Positions 1 to 8,352 of a stretch of 64,000 nucleotides of DNA are shown piece after piece (the first letter of the stretch is position 1; every line of letters begins with the position of its first letter). The stretch lies in assembly GCA_902800595.1 (NCBI GenBank), contig CADCFA010000011.1, forward strand, positions 28,140 through 92,139. The letters run 5' to 3'. The stretch comes from an uncultured Prevotellaceae bacterium. GTDB lineage: Bacteria > Bacteroidota > Bacteroidia > Bacteroidales > Bacteroidaceae. The notes under the pieces were generated by a model. The model was given only the letters and a program-made list of their open reading frames with translations. It ran no database searches and was not told the DNA's origin. The position numbers and the translations under genes are program-made.

Positions 1-711
1 TCAGTGGTTAAGAGTTTCGAACAGGAGCAGATTGAGGCAAGCATCAAGATGCATGTTGACAGTCTGGCAAGTGAAATCGGTAAATTGAAGCAGCTCCCAT
101 TCCTGCAGAGCGACAACGAAGGTTCTTTCAAGCTGACAAAGGAAGAGAAGCAGGTTAAGCCCGACTATCTGCTGAATCCTTCTGTAGCAGAGGAAGCTAC
201 CACACTCGCAGAGAAATACCGCGTGCTGGCAGCACTTGAAGTTGATAAGAGCATTGCCAAGCTTTATGAGATGCCTCTTGAGGATTACGAGAAAGCTATC
301 ACCAAGCTGGCTGCCGACATCAACGATCCTTCTTTCAAGGTTCTTGAAAACACCAGCGCTGCTGAGACTCCTCAGGCTCTCTATGATGCCATGAACGAGA
401 ACAGCCGCATCAACTACTTCTGGCAGGTAGCCGCAGCTTCTCTCATCGAGCAGATGTATTGCGCCAGCAAGAACTCAGACAAGTTCCTCTCTGCTTTCGA
501 CGATGACGCTGCTGCCAACACCACCTTCCGTATCGTGCTGATCCTCGATGCTCTGAACCGTCTCTCTGAGTACGATCCCGACATCAAGCCAGTTGCTGAG
601 GCACTTTCTACTCTCGACACCCTGAATGCTACTACCGTTAGCGAGCTGAAGTCTCAGCTCCAGGAAGCTAAGGAGCAGATTGACGCTGCCCGTAAGGCCC
701 TCACTAAGTAA
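1..711 (+). CDS. Hypothetical protein, 5'-truncated by the window edge
   Basis: The reading frame is open from the first base, so the true start is probably outside the window; a GTG at 4 is possible but has no upstream signal. The visible part, about 236 residues, is acidic, alanine-rich and predicted almost entirely helical, ending in a heptad-like stretch with two LKSQ/LQEAKEQ-type turns. I see no catalytic motif. It is followed by a strong hairpin terminator. It resembles Bacteroidota lipoproteins of unknown function, but the N-terminus that would show a lipobox is missing, so no function is assigned. Confidence 0.7.
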   Translation, partial: SVVKSFEQEQIEASIKMHVDSLASEIGKLKQLPFLQSDNEGSFKLTKEEKQVKPDYLLNPSVAEEATTLAEKYRVLAALEVDKSIAKLYEMPLEDYEKAITKLAADINDPSFKVLENTSAAETPQALYDAMNENSRINYFWQVAAASLIEQMYCASKNSDKFLSAFDDDAAANTTFRIVLILDALNRLSEYDPDIKPVAEALSTLDTLNATTVSELKSQLQEAKEQIDAARKALTK

Positions 712-735
712 GCATTTACACCTTATTATAATATA

Positions 736-762
736 CCCCCGGAAGTGATCAACTTTCGGGGG
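736..762. terminator. Bidirectional hairpin terminator
   Basis: CCCCCGGAAGT and ACTTTCGGGGG form an 11-bp stem with one mismatch around a short loop, followed by TTATTTTA on the plus strand. It ends the partial gene at 1-711 and overlaps the last codons of ribD on the opposite strand. Confidence 0.8.
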
Positions 763-1681
763 TTATTTTATGATAGCGCACCAACTGGTTCTCGCCGTCT
801 CTGATGGTCTCTTCCACCATCGCCTCTGCAGGTATCTGCGGGGCTCTTGTGCCGTCGCCAACCGTCATACCTAAGTTCGTCTCCACGCGAAGCTCATCCC
901 AAAGTCCCTTGTCAAGAAACGTCTGTAAGGTCTTGGCACCGCCTTCCACTATCAACGACTGAATCTGGTGGGCATACAGACTCTCCAGGTTCAGGGGATG
1001 CGAGCGATCAATCACCAGCCGTTTCGGATTGGAGCCATACCACTCACGCACAGTCAACTGAGGATGCTCTCGCTCTTCTGTCACGCGTCCCACAAGGATG
1101 GCATCTTCTTCTGCCCTCAGTTTATGTGATAACATCTTCGTAAAGTCGTTGGATATCCGAACAGGCTTGAAATGGTCATCGATAAAGCCATTAGCCGTCT
1201 GAGCCCACTTCAGGATGATATAAGGCCGCTGTTCACGATGAAAAGTGAAGAAACGACGGTTCAGAGCCTCACATTCCTTCTCAAGCACACCCACTTCCAC
1301 TTCAATACCGGCATTTCTCAGTTTACGGATACCCCGACCTTTCACCTCAGCAAAGGGATCCACACAGCCCACAACGACACGCTTCACACCTTTCTTGATA
1401 ATCAGGTCGGCACAAGGGGGCGTCTTGCCATAGTGAGAGCAGGGTTCCAGGTTCACATAGATCGTAGCCTCAGCCAATAACGGCTCGTCTTCTGACTTCA
1501 CAGAGGCAAAGGCATTCACTTCTGCATGCCCCTCTCCACAGCGCACATGATACCCTTCGCCGATAATCCTGCCATCGGATGATACTATCACTGCCCCAAC
1601 CATCGGATTGGGCTTGGCATTCTGCCGACCATTCCGAGCCAACTGCAGACAGCGCCGCATATATTTTACGTCATCTATCAT
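749..1681 (-). CDS. ribD: Bifunctional riboflavin biosynthesis deaminase/reductase RibD
   Basis: Cytosolic enzyme of riboflavin synthesis: deaminates the pyrimidine intermediate made from GTP and then reduces its ribosyl side chain. The N-terminal half is a zinc cytidine-deaminase domain with the HAE motif near residue 52 and the PCSHYGKTPPC zinc-binding motif near residue 80. The C-terminal half is the dihydrofolate-reductase-like domain, with ILVGR and the late LIVEGGAKT motif. The length of 310 is at the short end for the family. It diverges from prmC. The start is preceded on its own strand by purine-rich GTGAAAA repeats that may help ribosome loading. Confidence 0.95.
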   Translation of the reverse strand: MIDDVKYMRRCLQLARNGRQNAKPNPMVGAVIVSSDGRIIGEGYHVRCGEGHAEVNAFASVKSEDEPLLAEATIYVNLEPCSHYGKTPPCADLIIKKGVKRVVVGCVDPFAEVKGRGIRKLRNAGIEVEVGVLEKECEALNRRFFTFHREQRPYIILKWAQTANGFIDDHFKPVRISNDFTKMLSHKLRAEEDAILVGRVTEEREHPQLTVREWYGSNPKRLVIDRSHPLNLESLYAHQIQSLIVEGGAKTLQTFLDKGLWDELRVETNLGMTVGDGTRAPQIPAEAMVEETIRDGENQLVRYHKITPES

Positions 1682-1688
1682 ATATTTT

Positions 1689-1720
1689 TCACTTTTTCAC
1701 TTTTCACTTTTCACTTTTTT
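1689..1720. repeat. Short tandem CTTTTTCA/TTTTCA repeat
   Basis: Four to five near-copies of TTTTCAC or CTTTTTCAC lie between divergent ribD and prmC. Read on the minus strand they are GTGAAAA repeats directly upstream of the ribD ATG. Similar G/A-rich octamer repeats precede argH and dprA. Confidence 0.7.
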
Positions 1721-1723
1721 TCT

Positions 1724-1731
1724 TAACTTTG
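1724..1731 (+). promoter_or_regulatory. prmC promoter -7 box
   Basis: TAACTTTG matches the Bacteroidota -7 consensus TAnnTTTG. Only 8 nt separate it from the prmC ATG at 1740, so the transcript would be leaderless or nearly so. Confidence 0.7.
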
Positions 1732-1739
1732 CATCCGCT

Positions 1740-2579
1740 ATGACATACGAAACGCTCTGTCACAGACTGACCACATGCTATGATGCAGGTGAGGCTAAAG
1801 CCCTCGTCCGCTGGGTACTCGACGTGCGTTTCGGCATGTCGCTGACAGACATTCTTTGCGGCAAAGTTACACAATTATCTGCAGATGACCAAGCAGAACT
1901 GGAAAAAATCATGCAACGACTCGAAAGTGGTGAGCCTGTACAATATATAATAGGTGTAGCCGATTTCGCTGGGCGACAGTTCCAGGTAGCCCCAGGTGTA
2001 CTCATCCCCCGACCAGAGACAGCTGAACTCTGCGAATGGATCATCAGCAGTGAGAAGAGAGATAAAAAATGCCGTTTACTCGACATCGGCACTGGTAGCG
2101 GATGTATCGCCATCACCCTTGCGGCAGCGTTGCCTCAGGCACAAGTCATAGCATGGGACATCTCCGATGATGCCCTCCGCATAGCCCAAGGAAATGCCAA
2201 AGCCCTGGGGGCGAACGTCGCCTTCGAGAAAAGAGACATCCTGAAGACCTCTCTTTCCACTTCACAAACATGGGATGTCATCGTGAGTAATCCGCCTTAC
2301 ATAAAACCTAAAGAGCGCAATGGAATGGAGAGAAACGTTCTCGATTATGAGCCCCACCTCGCCCTCTTCGCACCAGAGCAGAATCCCATCATCTTTTACC
2401 AGCGCATTGGCGACTATGCCTGGCAGAGCCTCAACAATGAGGGACTCCTCTTCTTCGAACTGAATCCCTTGACAGCTGATGACGTGGAGAGCTATCTCAG
2501 TAACCTCGGGTTCTCAGACATCGAGATTCGCCAGGACCAGTTTGGTAAGCAACGATTCCTTAAAGCTAAGAAGATATGA
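1740..2579 (+). CDS. prmC: Peptide chain release factor N5-glutamine methyltransferase PrmC
   Basis: Methylates the glutamine of the GGQ motif in release factors RF1 and RF2, using S-adenosylmethionine, in the cytosol. The protein of 279 residues has an N-terminal helical domain, the SAM-binding motif DIGTGSGCIA near residue 120 and the diagnostic NPPY catalytic motif (VSNPPYIKP) near 185. I chose ATG 1740 because it sits just behind the -7 box; the open frame upstream is low-complexity and non-coding in character. The last codons overlap recX by 4 bases (ATGA), so prmC, recX and comF are probably one operon. Confidence 0.95.
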   Translation: MTYETLCHRLTTCYDAGEAKALVRWVLDVRFGMSLTDILCGKVTQLSADDQAELEKIMQRLESGEPVQYIIGVADFAGRQFQVAPGVLIPRPETAELCEWIISSEKRDKKCRLLDIGTGSGCIAITLAAALPQAQVIAWDISDDALRIAQGNAKALGANVAFEKRDILKTSLSTSQTWDVIVSNPPYIKPKERNGMERNVLDYEPHLALFAPEQNPIIFYQRIGDYAWQSLNNEGLLFFELNPLTADDVESYLSNLGFSDIEIRQDQFGKQRFLKAKKI

Positions 2580-3067
2580 AGAAAGAAATGACAGAACAAG
2601 AGGCATTCCTGCAACTGGCAGCCCTCTGTGCACAAGCAGAACACTGTGAACAGGAGATGCGTGACAAACTCAAACGCTGGGATATCGATGAGTCCGCACA
2701 AGACCGCATCATCCAGCGCCTTATCCGTGAACGCTATATCGACAATGAACGTTATGCCAGAGCCTTTGTGAAAGACAAGATACGCTATAACAAATGGGGG
2801 CGTCGCAAGGTGCAGCAGGCTCTCTGGCTGAAGCGGATCGATAAAGACATCCAGCAGCGTGTACTCGATGAAATCGATGATCAGGAGTACCTCAATGTGC
2901 TCCGTCCTCTGCTCCGACAGAAGCGGAAGACCATCAAAGCCCAGAATGACTACGAACTGAACCAGAAACTCGTGCGCTTTGCCTTGGGGCGCGGGTTCAC
3001 CTTCGATATCATCCGCCAATGCCTCGATGTCGATGAGGAGATGGAAGAATACGATGAAACCGATTAG
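2576..3067 (+). CDS. recX: Regulatory protein RecX
   Basis: RecX-family modulator that binds RecA filaments and restrains recombination. The 163 residues show the tandem three-helix pattern of the family: the WDIDESAQDRIIQRLIRERYIDNERYARAFVKDK block contains the conserved YIDNERYARAFV core, followed by KWGRRKVQQALW. The start overlaps prmC in an ATGA arrangement and the stop lies inside the start of comF, giving a tight prmC-recX-comF operon. Confidence 0.9.
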   Translation: MKKEMTEQEAFLQLAALCAQAEHCEQEMRDKLKRWDIDESAQDRIIQRLIRERYIDNERYARAFVKDKIRYNKWGRRKVQQALWLKRIDKDIQQRVLDEIDDQEYLNVLRPLLRQKRKTIKAQNDYELNQKLVRFALGRGFTFDIIRQCLDVDEEMEEYDETD

Positions 3068-3755
3068 TTTCTGGCGTCGTCTGCTCGATCTGATAGCCCC
3101 ACGTCTTTGTGTGGTGTGTGGGCATCGTCTCACGGTGACGGAAGAGACCATCTGCTCAACATGCAACCTCCATCTGCCTCGCACTGGATTCCACCTCAAT
3201 GCCTATGAGAACGAGATGGCCCGACTCTTCTGGGCACAGATTCCCATCGAGCGCGCCACCGCCTTCTTCTACTATGAGCCTCATGCCGAAACCGCCAATA
3301 TCATCTACGAACTGAAATACAAGAACCGCCCCGAGATCGGCAGTATCGTGGGGCGCATGCTGGCAAAAGAGATCCAGCCCTCAGGATTCTTCGATGGAAT
3401 CGACGGAATCGTACCAGTCCCTCTGGCAAAGAAGCGTCAGCGCCAGCGCGGCTACAACCAGAGTGAGGAGATAGCCCGGGGTGTCAGCGAGATCACAGGA
3501 CTGCCTATCTATAAGAAGGTGGTGAGGCGCAACAGCTTCAAAGGCTCTCAGACCAACAAAGGTCGTTGGGATCGCCAGGAGAATGTAGAACATGTCTTCG
3601 AACTCATCGACGCAGAAGCCGTCAGCAACAAACATCTGCTCCTCATCGATGATGTCGTCACCACAGGTGCCACCTGTATCGCCTGTGCCAAAGCCCTCTG
3701 CCAGACCGAAGGCGTCCGCATCAGCATCCTCTCCCTCGGCTTCGCCAAGTCTTAG
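3054..3755 (+). CDS. comF: ComF-family phosphoribosyltransferase-like protein
   Basis: ComF-like protein of 233 residues. An N-terminal four-cysteine zinc site (CVVC and CSTC near residues 17-41) is followed by a type I phosphoribosyltransferase domain with the PRPP loop LLLIDDVVTTGAT near residue 205. In naturally competent bacteria ComF assists uptake and processing of single-stranded DNA; in non-competent relatives the role is uncertain. The start is ATG 3054, which overlaps the recX end by 14 bases; the longer open frame upstream only shadows recX. It converges on the ATPase gene with a 1-base gap. Confidence 0.9.
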   Translation: MKPISFWRRLLDLIAPRLCVVCGHRLTVTEETICSTCNLHLPRTGFHLNAYENEMARLFWAQIPIERATAFFYYEPHAETANIIYELKYKNRPEIGSIVGRMLAKEIQPSGFFDGIDGIVPVPLAKKRQRQRGYNQSEEIARGVSEITGLPIYKKVVRRNSFKGSQTNKGRWDRQENVEHVFELIDAEAVSNKHLLLIDDVVTTGATCIACAKALCQTEGVRISILSLGFAKS

Positions 3756-3756
3756 T

Positions 3757-4869
3757 TTAAATGAGCCAAAGCCTCATCATCTGGTCGGCGATATAGTAGT
3801 TGCCAGAGTTAAAAGATACCAATCCGATTTCCTGCAGCTTCTTGATAGCACTCTGAACGCTACTGGCTGACTTGAGACTGTGTCGGCGAATAAAGGCACC
3901 GGATGTGATCTGCTTTGCCCAATGTTCCTTGGCGATGGCATAAAGCAATTCTTTCTGAGGCAAAGTCAGGCGAGCCATTATTTCACTATAGTGCCTGTTG
4001 GCTTCCCTAACCATCTGGATAATCACCTTTTCTGTCATCTCTTTCGTGCAAAGAGCGCCTGAATCCGTTTCAGCAAAAGCCTCGCGCATGGTTTTCTGAT
4101 TGTAATAGGTGTTACCGTCAAAGGTATGATACACATGGGTGATAGCGTCATCGGAGATTCTTTTCCCATTGGCGAGGAAATGATGATGTACAAATGCGGC
4201 ATATTTTTCTTCTTCGATGACGTCGAGACTCTGGATATCAGCGCTGTTATAGAATGGGCGAGCGGCATCGAGGAACATCTCTTCTAACAGGTGACGCTCA
4301 CTTCCAGAGAAGATAAACTGCGTATTGGATAGTTTCTGAATGTGCGAGCGGAGCTCTGCCTCGATGTTTTTCTCCGGATAATTAGTGATCTGTTGGAATT
4401 CGTCGATTGCAACAAGGCATTTCTTTCCTGCGTTTTCTAAGGTTCGGAATATCTCCTCTAAAGAGTAGATGGGATTCTGTATGTCGCCGATGGCTATACC
4501 AAAGGTAGGAAGGGCGGTTATAGGATCAAAGCCGATGTTACCTGTAAGAGACCGCATCGTGGCGATTGCCAGTTTCTGCATCTTCTGACCTCGAGAGGCA
4601 AGGGTGTTGAAGACTGCTTTGCCCAGTTCGTAGGTGAATTCTTGCAAAGTGGATGTCTTTAAGATGTCTATAAAGAAAGTTATGTAATTATCGCTGATGC
4701 TATGTTTGTCAAAGCAGTAATACATGAGCTGGGTTTTCCCTACACGGCGAGGTGCCATGAGTACGACATTTGCTCCATTGGTAAGGCTCTGGAGCAGGCG
4801 TGTGGATTCCTCTTTCCTGTCACAAAATAGTTCTGCAGGGATTTTACCTGTGGTTATAAATGGATTCAT
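3757..4869 (-). CDS. AAA-type ATPase with C-terminal winged helix
   Basis: A 370-residue P-loop ATPase of the archaeal-ATPase-like group common in Bacteroidota. Walker A is APRRVGKTQ near residue 40, and a Walker B-like CLVAIDEFQQI lies near residue 155. The sensor-like FIFSGSE segment follows, and the C-terminal 90 residues look like a winged helix (LPQKELLYAIAKE ... SVQSAIKKLQEIGLV). The ATG at 4869 was chosen because the -7 box lies at 4888-4895, ruling out the ATG at 4890. Family members are sometimes associated with mobile or conflict loci, but no partner is visible here. The cellular role is unknown. Confidence 0.85.
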   Translation of the reverse strand: MNPFITTGKIPAELFCDRKEESTRLLQSLTNGANVVLMAPRRVGKTQLMYYCFDKHSISDNYITFFIDILKTSTLQEFTYELGKAVFNTLASRGQKMQKLAIATMRSLTGNIGFDPITALPTFGIAIGDIQNPIYSLEEIFRTLENAGKKCLVAIDEFQQITNYPEKNIEAELRSHIQKLSNTQFIFSGSERHLLEEMFLDAARPFYNSADIQSLDVIEEEKYAAFVHHHFLANGKRISDDAITHVYHTFDGNTYYNQKTMREAFAETDSGALCTKEMTEKVIIQMVREANRHYSEIMARLTLPQKELLYAIAKEHWAKQITSGAFIRRHSLKSASSVQSAIKKLQEIGLVSFNSGNYYIADQMMRLWLI

Positions 4870-4887
4870 AAGCAAACGTTTTAACCG

Positions 4888-4895
4888 CAAATATA
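4888..4895 (-). promoter_or_regulatory. Promoter -7 box of the AAA ATPase gene
   Basis: On the minus strand this reads TATATTTG, matching TAnnTTTG, 18 nt upstream of the chosen ATG. Confidence 0.65.
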
Positions 4896-4963
4896 GACAT
4901 TCTTTCCCAAAGATACAAGGAATCGCCCTTGAATCGTTATTTATTTTGAATTATTTAACTTGC

Positions 4964-4982
4964 ATTATGCAAATTGCATAAT
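4964..4982. promoter_or_regulatory. 19-bp palindrome between divergent promoters
   Basis: ATTATGCAA and TTGCATAAT form perfect 9-bp arms around a single base, between the divergent ATPase and pyrE promoters. The symmetry and place suggest a dimeric regulator site. There is no run of T after it, so it is unlikely to be a terminator. Confidence 0.5.
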
Positions 4983-5005
4983 AAAGATGCTCATGTTCGG
5001 AAATA

Positions 5006-5047
5006 ACCAAATAAATTTGGTATTTCGCTCACTTATTCGTAACTTTG
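5006..5047 (+). promoter_or_regulatory. pyrE promoter with overlapping palindrome
   Basis: TTTG at 5016-5019 and TAACTTTG at 5040-5047 form a Bacteroidota promoter with 20-bp spacing. The -33 part is embedded in a palindrome, ACCAAAT-AA-ATTTGGT (5006-5021), so a protein bound there would block the promoter. Confidence 0.65.
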
Positions 5048-5069
5048 CAGCCAAATCAACGTTGAAATT

Positions 5070-5705
5070 ATGGATATCAAGAATCAATTTGCCAAGAAAC
5101 TGATGGACATTCAGGCCATCAAGCTGCAGCCCAACGACCCGTTTACATGGGCTTCAGGCTGGAAATCACCCATTTATACCGACAACCGTAAGACACTGTC
5201 GTTCCCTCAGCTCCGCTCGTTTGTGAAGCTGGAACTCTGTCACGCCATTCAGGAGAACTTCCCTGAGGCAGAGGCTGTGGCTGGTGTTGCTACTGGAGCC
5301 ATAGCACAAGGTGCACTCGTGGCTGATCAGCTGGGACTCCCCTACAGCTATGTGCGTCCGAAGCCGAAGGATCACGGCATGGGCAACCAGGTGGAAGGTG
5401 AGATCAAGAAAGGTGCCAAGGTGGTAGTGGTTGAGGATCTGATCTCCACTGGCGGCAGCAGTCTGAAAGCCGTTGCAGCCCTGCGTGAGTATGGTGTAGA
5501 GGTGATTGGCATGGTGGCATCGTTCACCTATGGTTTCCCTGTGGCAGAGCAGGCCTTCGCGGAGGCTGGTGTGAAGCTCATCACCCTGAGCAACTACGAG
5601 GCTGTGATCGAGGAAGCTGCCAAGACAGGCTATATCAAGGAGGAAGACAAGGCTGTACTCGCCGAATGGCGCAAGAGCCCCGACACCTGGAAGCAGACAG
5701 AGTAA
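5070..5705 (+). CDS. pyrE: Orotate phosphoribosyltransferase
   Basis: Converts orotate and PRPP to orotidine 5'-monophosphate in de novo pyrimidine synthesis. The 211 residues show the type I PRTase fold, with the PRPP-binding loop VVVVEDLISTGGSSL near residue 115 and the flexible-loop segment RPKPKDHGMGNQVEG near 90. The substrate hood region FTWASGWKSPIYTDNR at the N-terminus is typical of PyrE. The gene has its own promoter and probably continues into the SRPBCC gene 70 bp downstream. Confidence 0.95.
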   Translation: MDIKNQFAKKLMDIQAIKLQPNDPFTWASGWKSPIYTDNRKTLSFPQLRSFVKLELCHAIQENFPEAEAVAGVATGAIAQGALVADQLGLPYSYVRPKPKDHGMGNQVEGEIKKGAKVVVVEDLISTGGSSLKAVAALREYGVEVIGMVASFTYGFPVAEQAFAEAGVKLITLSNYEAVIEEAAKTGYIKEEDKAVLAEWRKSPDTWKQTE

Positions 5706-5778
5706 TAATAAAGACAGAGTAACAGAATAACAAAAGTTAATATGTTAATATGTTACTGTGTCAAAAAGAAATGATATT

Positions 5779-6210
5779 ATGTCAATATTCGGAAGTGAAT
5801 CAAAATTCGAGAGTAGTGTGAAGTTTGTGCCCTACTCTCAGCAGGCAGTCTATCATAACATCAGCGACCTGAGAAACCTTGAGAAGGTGCGTGATCGTGT
5901 GCCCGAGGATAAGGTCAACGACTTCAGCTTCGATCAGGACACGGTGAGTCTCAACGTGGCGCCTGTAGGCCAGCTGAAGCTCCGTATTTGTGAACGTGAG
6001 GAACCTAAGTGCGTGAAGTTTGAGACGGTAGAGTCGCCCGTTCCCTTCAATGTATGGGTACAGGTACTGCCTGTGGATGAGAACAACGCCAAGATGAAGG
6101 TGACGGTGAAGGCAGAGCTGCCCCCGTTTATTAAGAGTATGGTTGAAAAGCCCTTGCAGGACGGTGTGGAGCAGATTGCCAACGCCCTTGCGCAGGTGCC
6201 TTATGTGTAA
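5779..6210 (+). CDS. SRPBCC/START-like ligand-binding family protein
   Basis: A 143-residue soluble protein that fits the helix-grip (SRPBCC, polyketide-cyclase-like) pattern: an early VKFVPYSQQAVYHNISDLRNLEK segment, a run of alternating beta strands, and a long C-terminal amphipathic helix (KSMVEKPLQDGVEQIANALA). Ligand and role are unknown. ATG 5779 is preferred over the ATG at 5758 because conserved sequence begins at SIFGSESKFES. It sits between pyrE and argH on the same strand. Confidence 0.75.
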   Translation: MSIFGSESKFESSVKFVPYSQQAVYHNISDLRNLEKVRDRVPEDKVNDFSFDQDTVSLNVAPVGQLKLRICEREEPKCVKFETVESPVPFNVWVQVLPVDENNAKMKVTVKAELPPFIKSMVEKPLQDGVEQIANALAQVPYV

Positions 6211-6250
6211 AGGTAAAAAGGTAAAAAGGTAAAAGGGTAAAAAAAGGAAA
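6211..6250 (+). repeat. Tandem AGGTAAAA repeat upstream of argH
   Basis: Four imperfect copies of AGGTAAAA/AGGGTAAA run directly into the argH start codon at 6252. The purine-rich units may act as a multi-copy ribosome-loading region. The same motif family occurs before ribD and dprA. Confidence 0.7.
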
Positions 6251-6251
6251 G

Positions 6252-7586
6252 ATGAAACTCTGGGAAAAGAATTTTGAGGTAAATAAGGAGATAGAGCGCT
6301 TCACGGTGGGACGAGACCGTGAGATGGATCTCTATCTGGCGAAATACGACGTGCTGGGCTCGATGGCTCACATCACGATGCTGGAGAGTATCGGCCTGTT
6401 GGAGAAAGACGAACTCACACAGCTGCTGGCAGAGCTCAAGAACATCTACCAGCTGGCAGAGCGTGGTGAGTTTGTGATAGAGGAAGGCGTAGAGGATGTC
6501 CACTCCCAGGTGGAGATGATCCTCACCCGTCGTCTGGGCGATATGGGTAAGAAGATCCACTCAGGTCGCAGCCGCAACGATCAGGTGCTGGTTGACTTGA
6601 AGCTCTTCACCCGTCATGAGCTGAAGGAGATTGCCGACGAAGTAAAGATCCTCTTCGACGAGCTGATTCAGAAGAGCAACCAGTATAAGGATGTGCTCAT
6701 GCCCGGTTACACCCATCTGCAGATAGCCATGCCCTCCAGTTTCGGACTCTGGTTCGGAGCCTATGCCGAGAGCCTCACCGACGACATGCTGTTCCTGCAG
6801 GCAGCCTATAAGATGACCAACCGCAACCCGCTTGGCTCTGCTGCAGGCTATGGCTCTTCCTTCCCCCTCAACCGCACGATGACCACAGAGCTGTTGGGTT
6901 TCGACTCGATGGACTATAACGTGGTCTATGCCCAGATGGGGCGCGGTAAGATGGAGCGCAACGTGGGCTTCGCCATCGCCACCATCGCCGGCACCCTGGC
7001 AAAGCTGGCCTTCGATGCCTGTCTGTTCAACTCCCAGAACTTCTCCTTCGTGAAGCTCCCCAAGGAGTGCACCACTGGTTCGAGCATCATGCCCCATAAG
7101 AAGAATCCCGATGTCTTCGAGCTGATCCGTGCCAAGTCCAACAAGCTCCAGTCGCTGCCCCAGCAGGTGATGCTCATCATGAACAACCTGCCCTGTGGCT
7201 ACTTCCGCGACCTGCAGATCATCAAGGAGGTATTCCTGCCAGCCTTCGACGAGCTGAAGGACTGTCTGCAGATGGCAGCCTACATTATTAATAAGATAGA
7301 GGTCAACGAGCATATCCTCGACAACCCGATGTACGACCCGATGTTCAGTGTCGAGGAGGTGAACCGCCTCGCTGCCAACGGCATGCCCTTCCGCGATGCC
7401 TATAAGAAGGTGGGCCTCGACATCGAGGCAGGCAAGTTCCGCGCCAGCCACGATATCCATCATACCCACGAAGGCTCTATCGGCAATCTCTGCAACGATC
7501 AGATCAGTCAGCTGATGCAGCAGACCCTCGACGGCTTCCACTTCGAGCGTATGACTGAGGCAGAACGTAAACTACTGGGCAGATGA
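6252..7586 (+). CDS. argH: Argininosuccinate lyase
   Basis: Cleaves argininosuccinate to arginine and fumarate, the last step of arginine synthesis. The 444 residues carry the fumarase/aspartase superfamily signature GSSIMPHKKNP near residue 280 with the catalytic serine, the HSGRSRNDQV motif near 105, and the TH-containing segment GYTHLQIAMPS near 155. It lies on the same strand as the SRPBCC gene and overlaps the downstream lipoprotein by 4 bases, suggesting cotranscription. Confidence 0.96.
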   Translation: MKLWEKNFEVNKEIERFTVGRDREMDLYLAKYDVLGSMAHITMLESIGLLEKDELTQLLAELKNIYQLAERGEFVIEEGVEDVHSQVEMILTRRLGDMGKKIHSGRSRNDQVLVDLKLFTRHELKEIADEVKILFDELIQKSNQYKDVLMPGYTHLQIAMPSSFGLWFGAYAESLTDDMLFLQAAYKMTNRNPLGSAAGYGSSFPLNRTMTTELLGFDSMDYNVVYAQMGRGKMERNVGFAIATIAGTLAKLAFDACLFNSQNFSFVKLPKECTTGSSIMPHKKNPDVFELIRAKSNKLQSLPQQVMLIMNNLPCGYFRDLQIIKEVFLPAFDELKDCLQMAAYIINKIEVNEHILDNPMYDPMFSVEEVNRLAANGMPFRDAYKKVGLDIEAGKFRASHDIHHTHEGSIGNLCNDQISQLMQQTLDGFHFERMTEAERKLLGR

Positions 7587-8143
7587 AGAAAGTTCTTTTA
7601 CCCTTTTACCTTTTCACCCTTTTACTGTTATCGGCCTGCAACGCCAACGACAGTATCAGCCGTGAGAACCGTTGCAGTTTCATCTTCGACACCACCCTTC
7701 ACCCCCTGCCCTGTCATCTCACGGGCATCTTAGGCAACAGCGGGCATTTCTGCGTGGTTCAGACCTATGCCGATAATAAGGGTATCCGCCATCTGAAGAC
7801 GATCCGCAACTACGACAACGCGACAGACGATGTGGCGCTCACCACAGCCCGTGAGACACAGTTCAATTACTATCTTGGTGCCAACGACTGTATCATCATC
7901 GGCACCAGCACCTACGACTTCACCCTTCAGGCTTACGACGGCCAGTGCCCCAACTGCCTCTCTGAGCTCGGAGGCTACAGCTATCCCCTCACCTGGCAGG
8001 ACAATGGGCAGCAGCTCCGCTGTGCCAGGTGCAGCCGCAGCTACGATGTCAATAACGGCATCGTGACAGAAGGAGCGTCAGGCCGACAGCTCCTCAGATA
8101 TATGGCAGCCTATGACGGCGGTATCATCCGCGCCTGGAACTAA
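7583..8143 (+). CDS. Lipoprotein with two CxxC pairs
   Basis: A 186-residue predicted lipoprotein: signal peptide ending in the lipobox LLSAC at residue 19. The C-terminal half carries CPNC and, about 30 residues on, CARC, followed by SRSYDVNNGIV. The spacing recalls either a zinc ribbon or a Rieske-like fold in which the histidine ligands are replaced by cysteine; conserved iron-sulfur histidines are absent. It overlaps argH by 4 bases. The C/T-rich repeat-like DNA at 7597-7627 encodes the signal peptide. Function unknown. Confidence 0.75.
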   Translation: MKKVLLPFYLFTLLLLSACNANDSISRENRCSFIFDTTLHPLPCHLTGILGNSGHFCVVQTYADNKGIRHLKTIRNYDNATDDVALTTARETQFNYYLGANDCIIIGTSTYDFTLQAYDGQCPNCLSELGGYSYPLTWQDNGQQLRCARCSRSYDVNNGIVTEGASGRQLLRYMAAYDGGIIRAWN

Positions 8144-8171
8144 GCCAAAAATCTAAAAATTGTGTAAAATA

Positions 8172-8203
8172 TTTGGCTATTCCAATTATTAGGCTTACCT
8201 TTG
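8172..8203 (+). promoter_or_regulatory. tRNA-Leu promoter
   Basis: TTTG at 8172-8175 and TACCTTTG at 8196-8203 with 20-bp spacing, about 40 nt upstream of the tRNA. Confidence 0.75.
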
Positions 8204-8242
8204 CAGCCGTGATTAAAAAATCAAGCCTATAGAGAAAGGCTT

Positions 8243-8328
8243 GCCGTGATGGTGGAATTGGTAGACACGAGGGACTTAAAATCCCTTGACTAGAAATGGT
8301 TGTGCGGGTTCGAGTCCCGCTCGCGGCA
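8243..8328 (+). tRNA. tRNA-Leu (anticodon UAA)
   Basis: Class II tRNA of 86 nt. The acceptor arms GCCGTGA and TCGCGGC pair over 7 bp with one G-U. The anticodon stem AGGGA/TCCCT encloses the loop CTTAAAA, giving anticodon TAA at 8277-8279. The T arm is GCGGGTTCGAGTCCCGC. The discriminator is A, and CCA is not encoded. A variable arm sits between the anticodon and T stems, as expected for leucine. Confidence 0.97.
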
Positions 8329-8352
8329 CTAATACTATAACACTTCATTAAT

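Noticed and set aside
6561-7541. 326-codon minus-strand ORF opposite argH
   Set aside because: It is a reverse-frame shadow of argH with no conserved domain.
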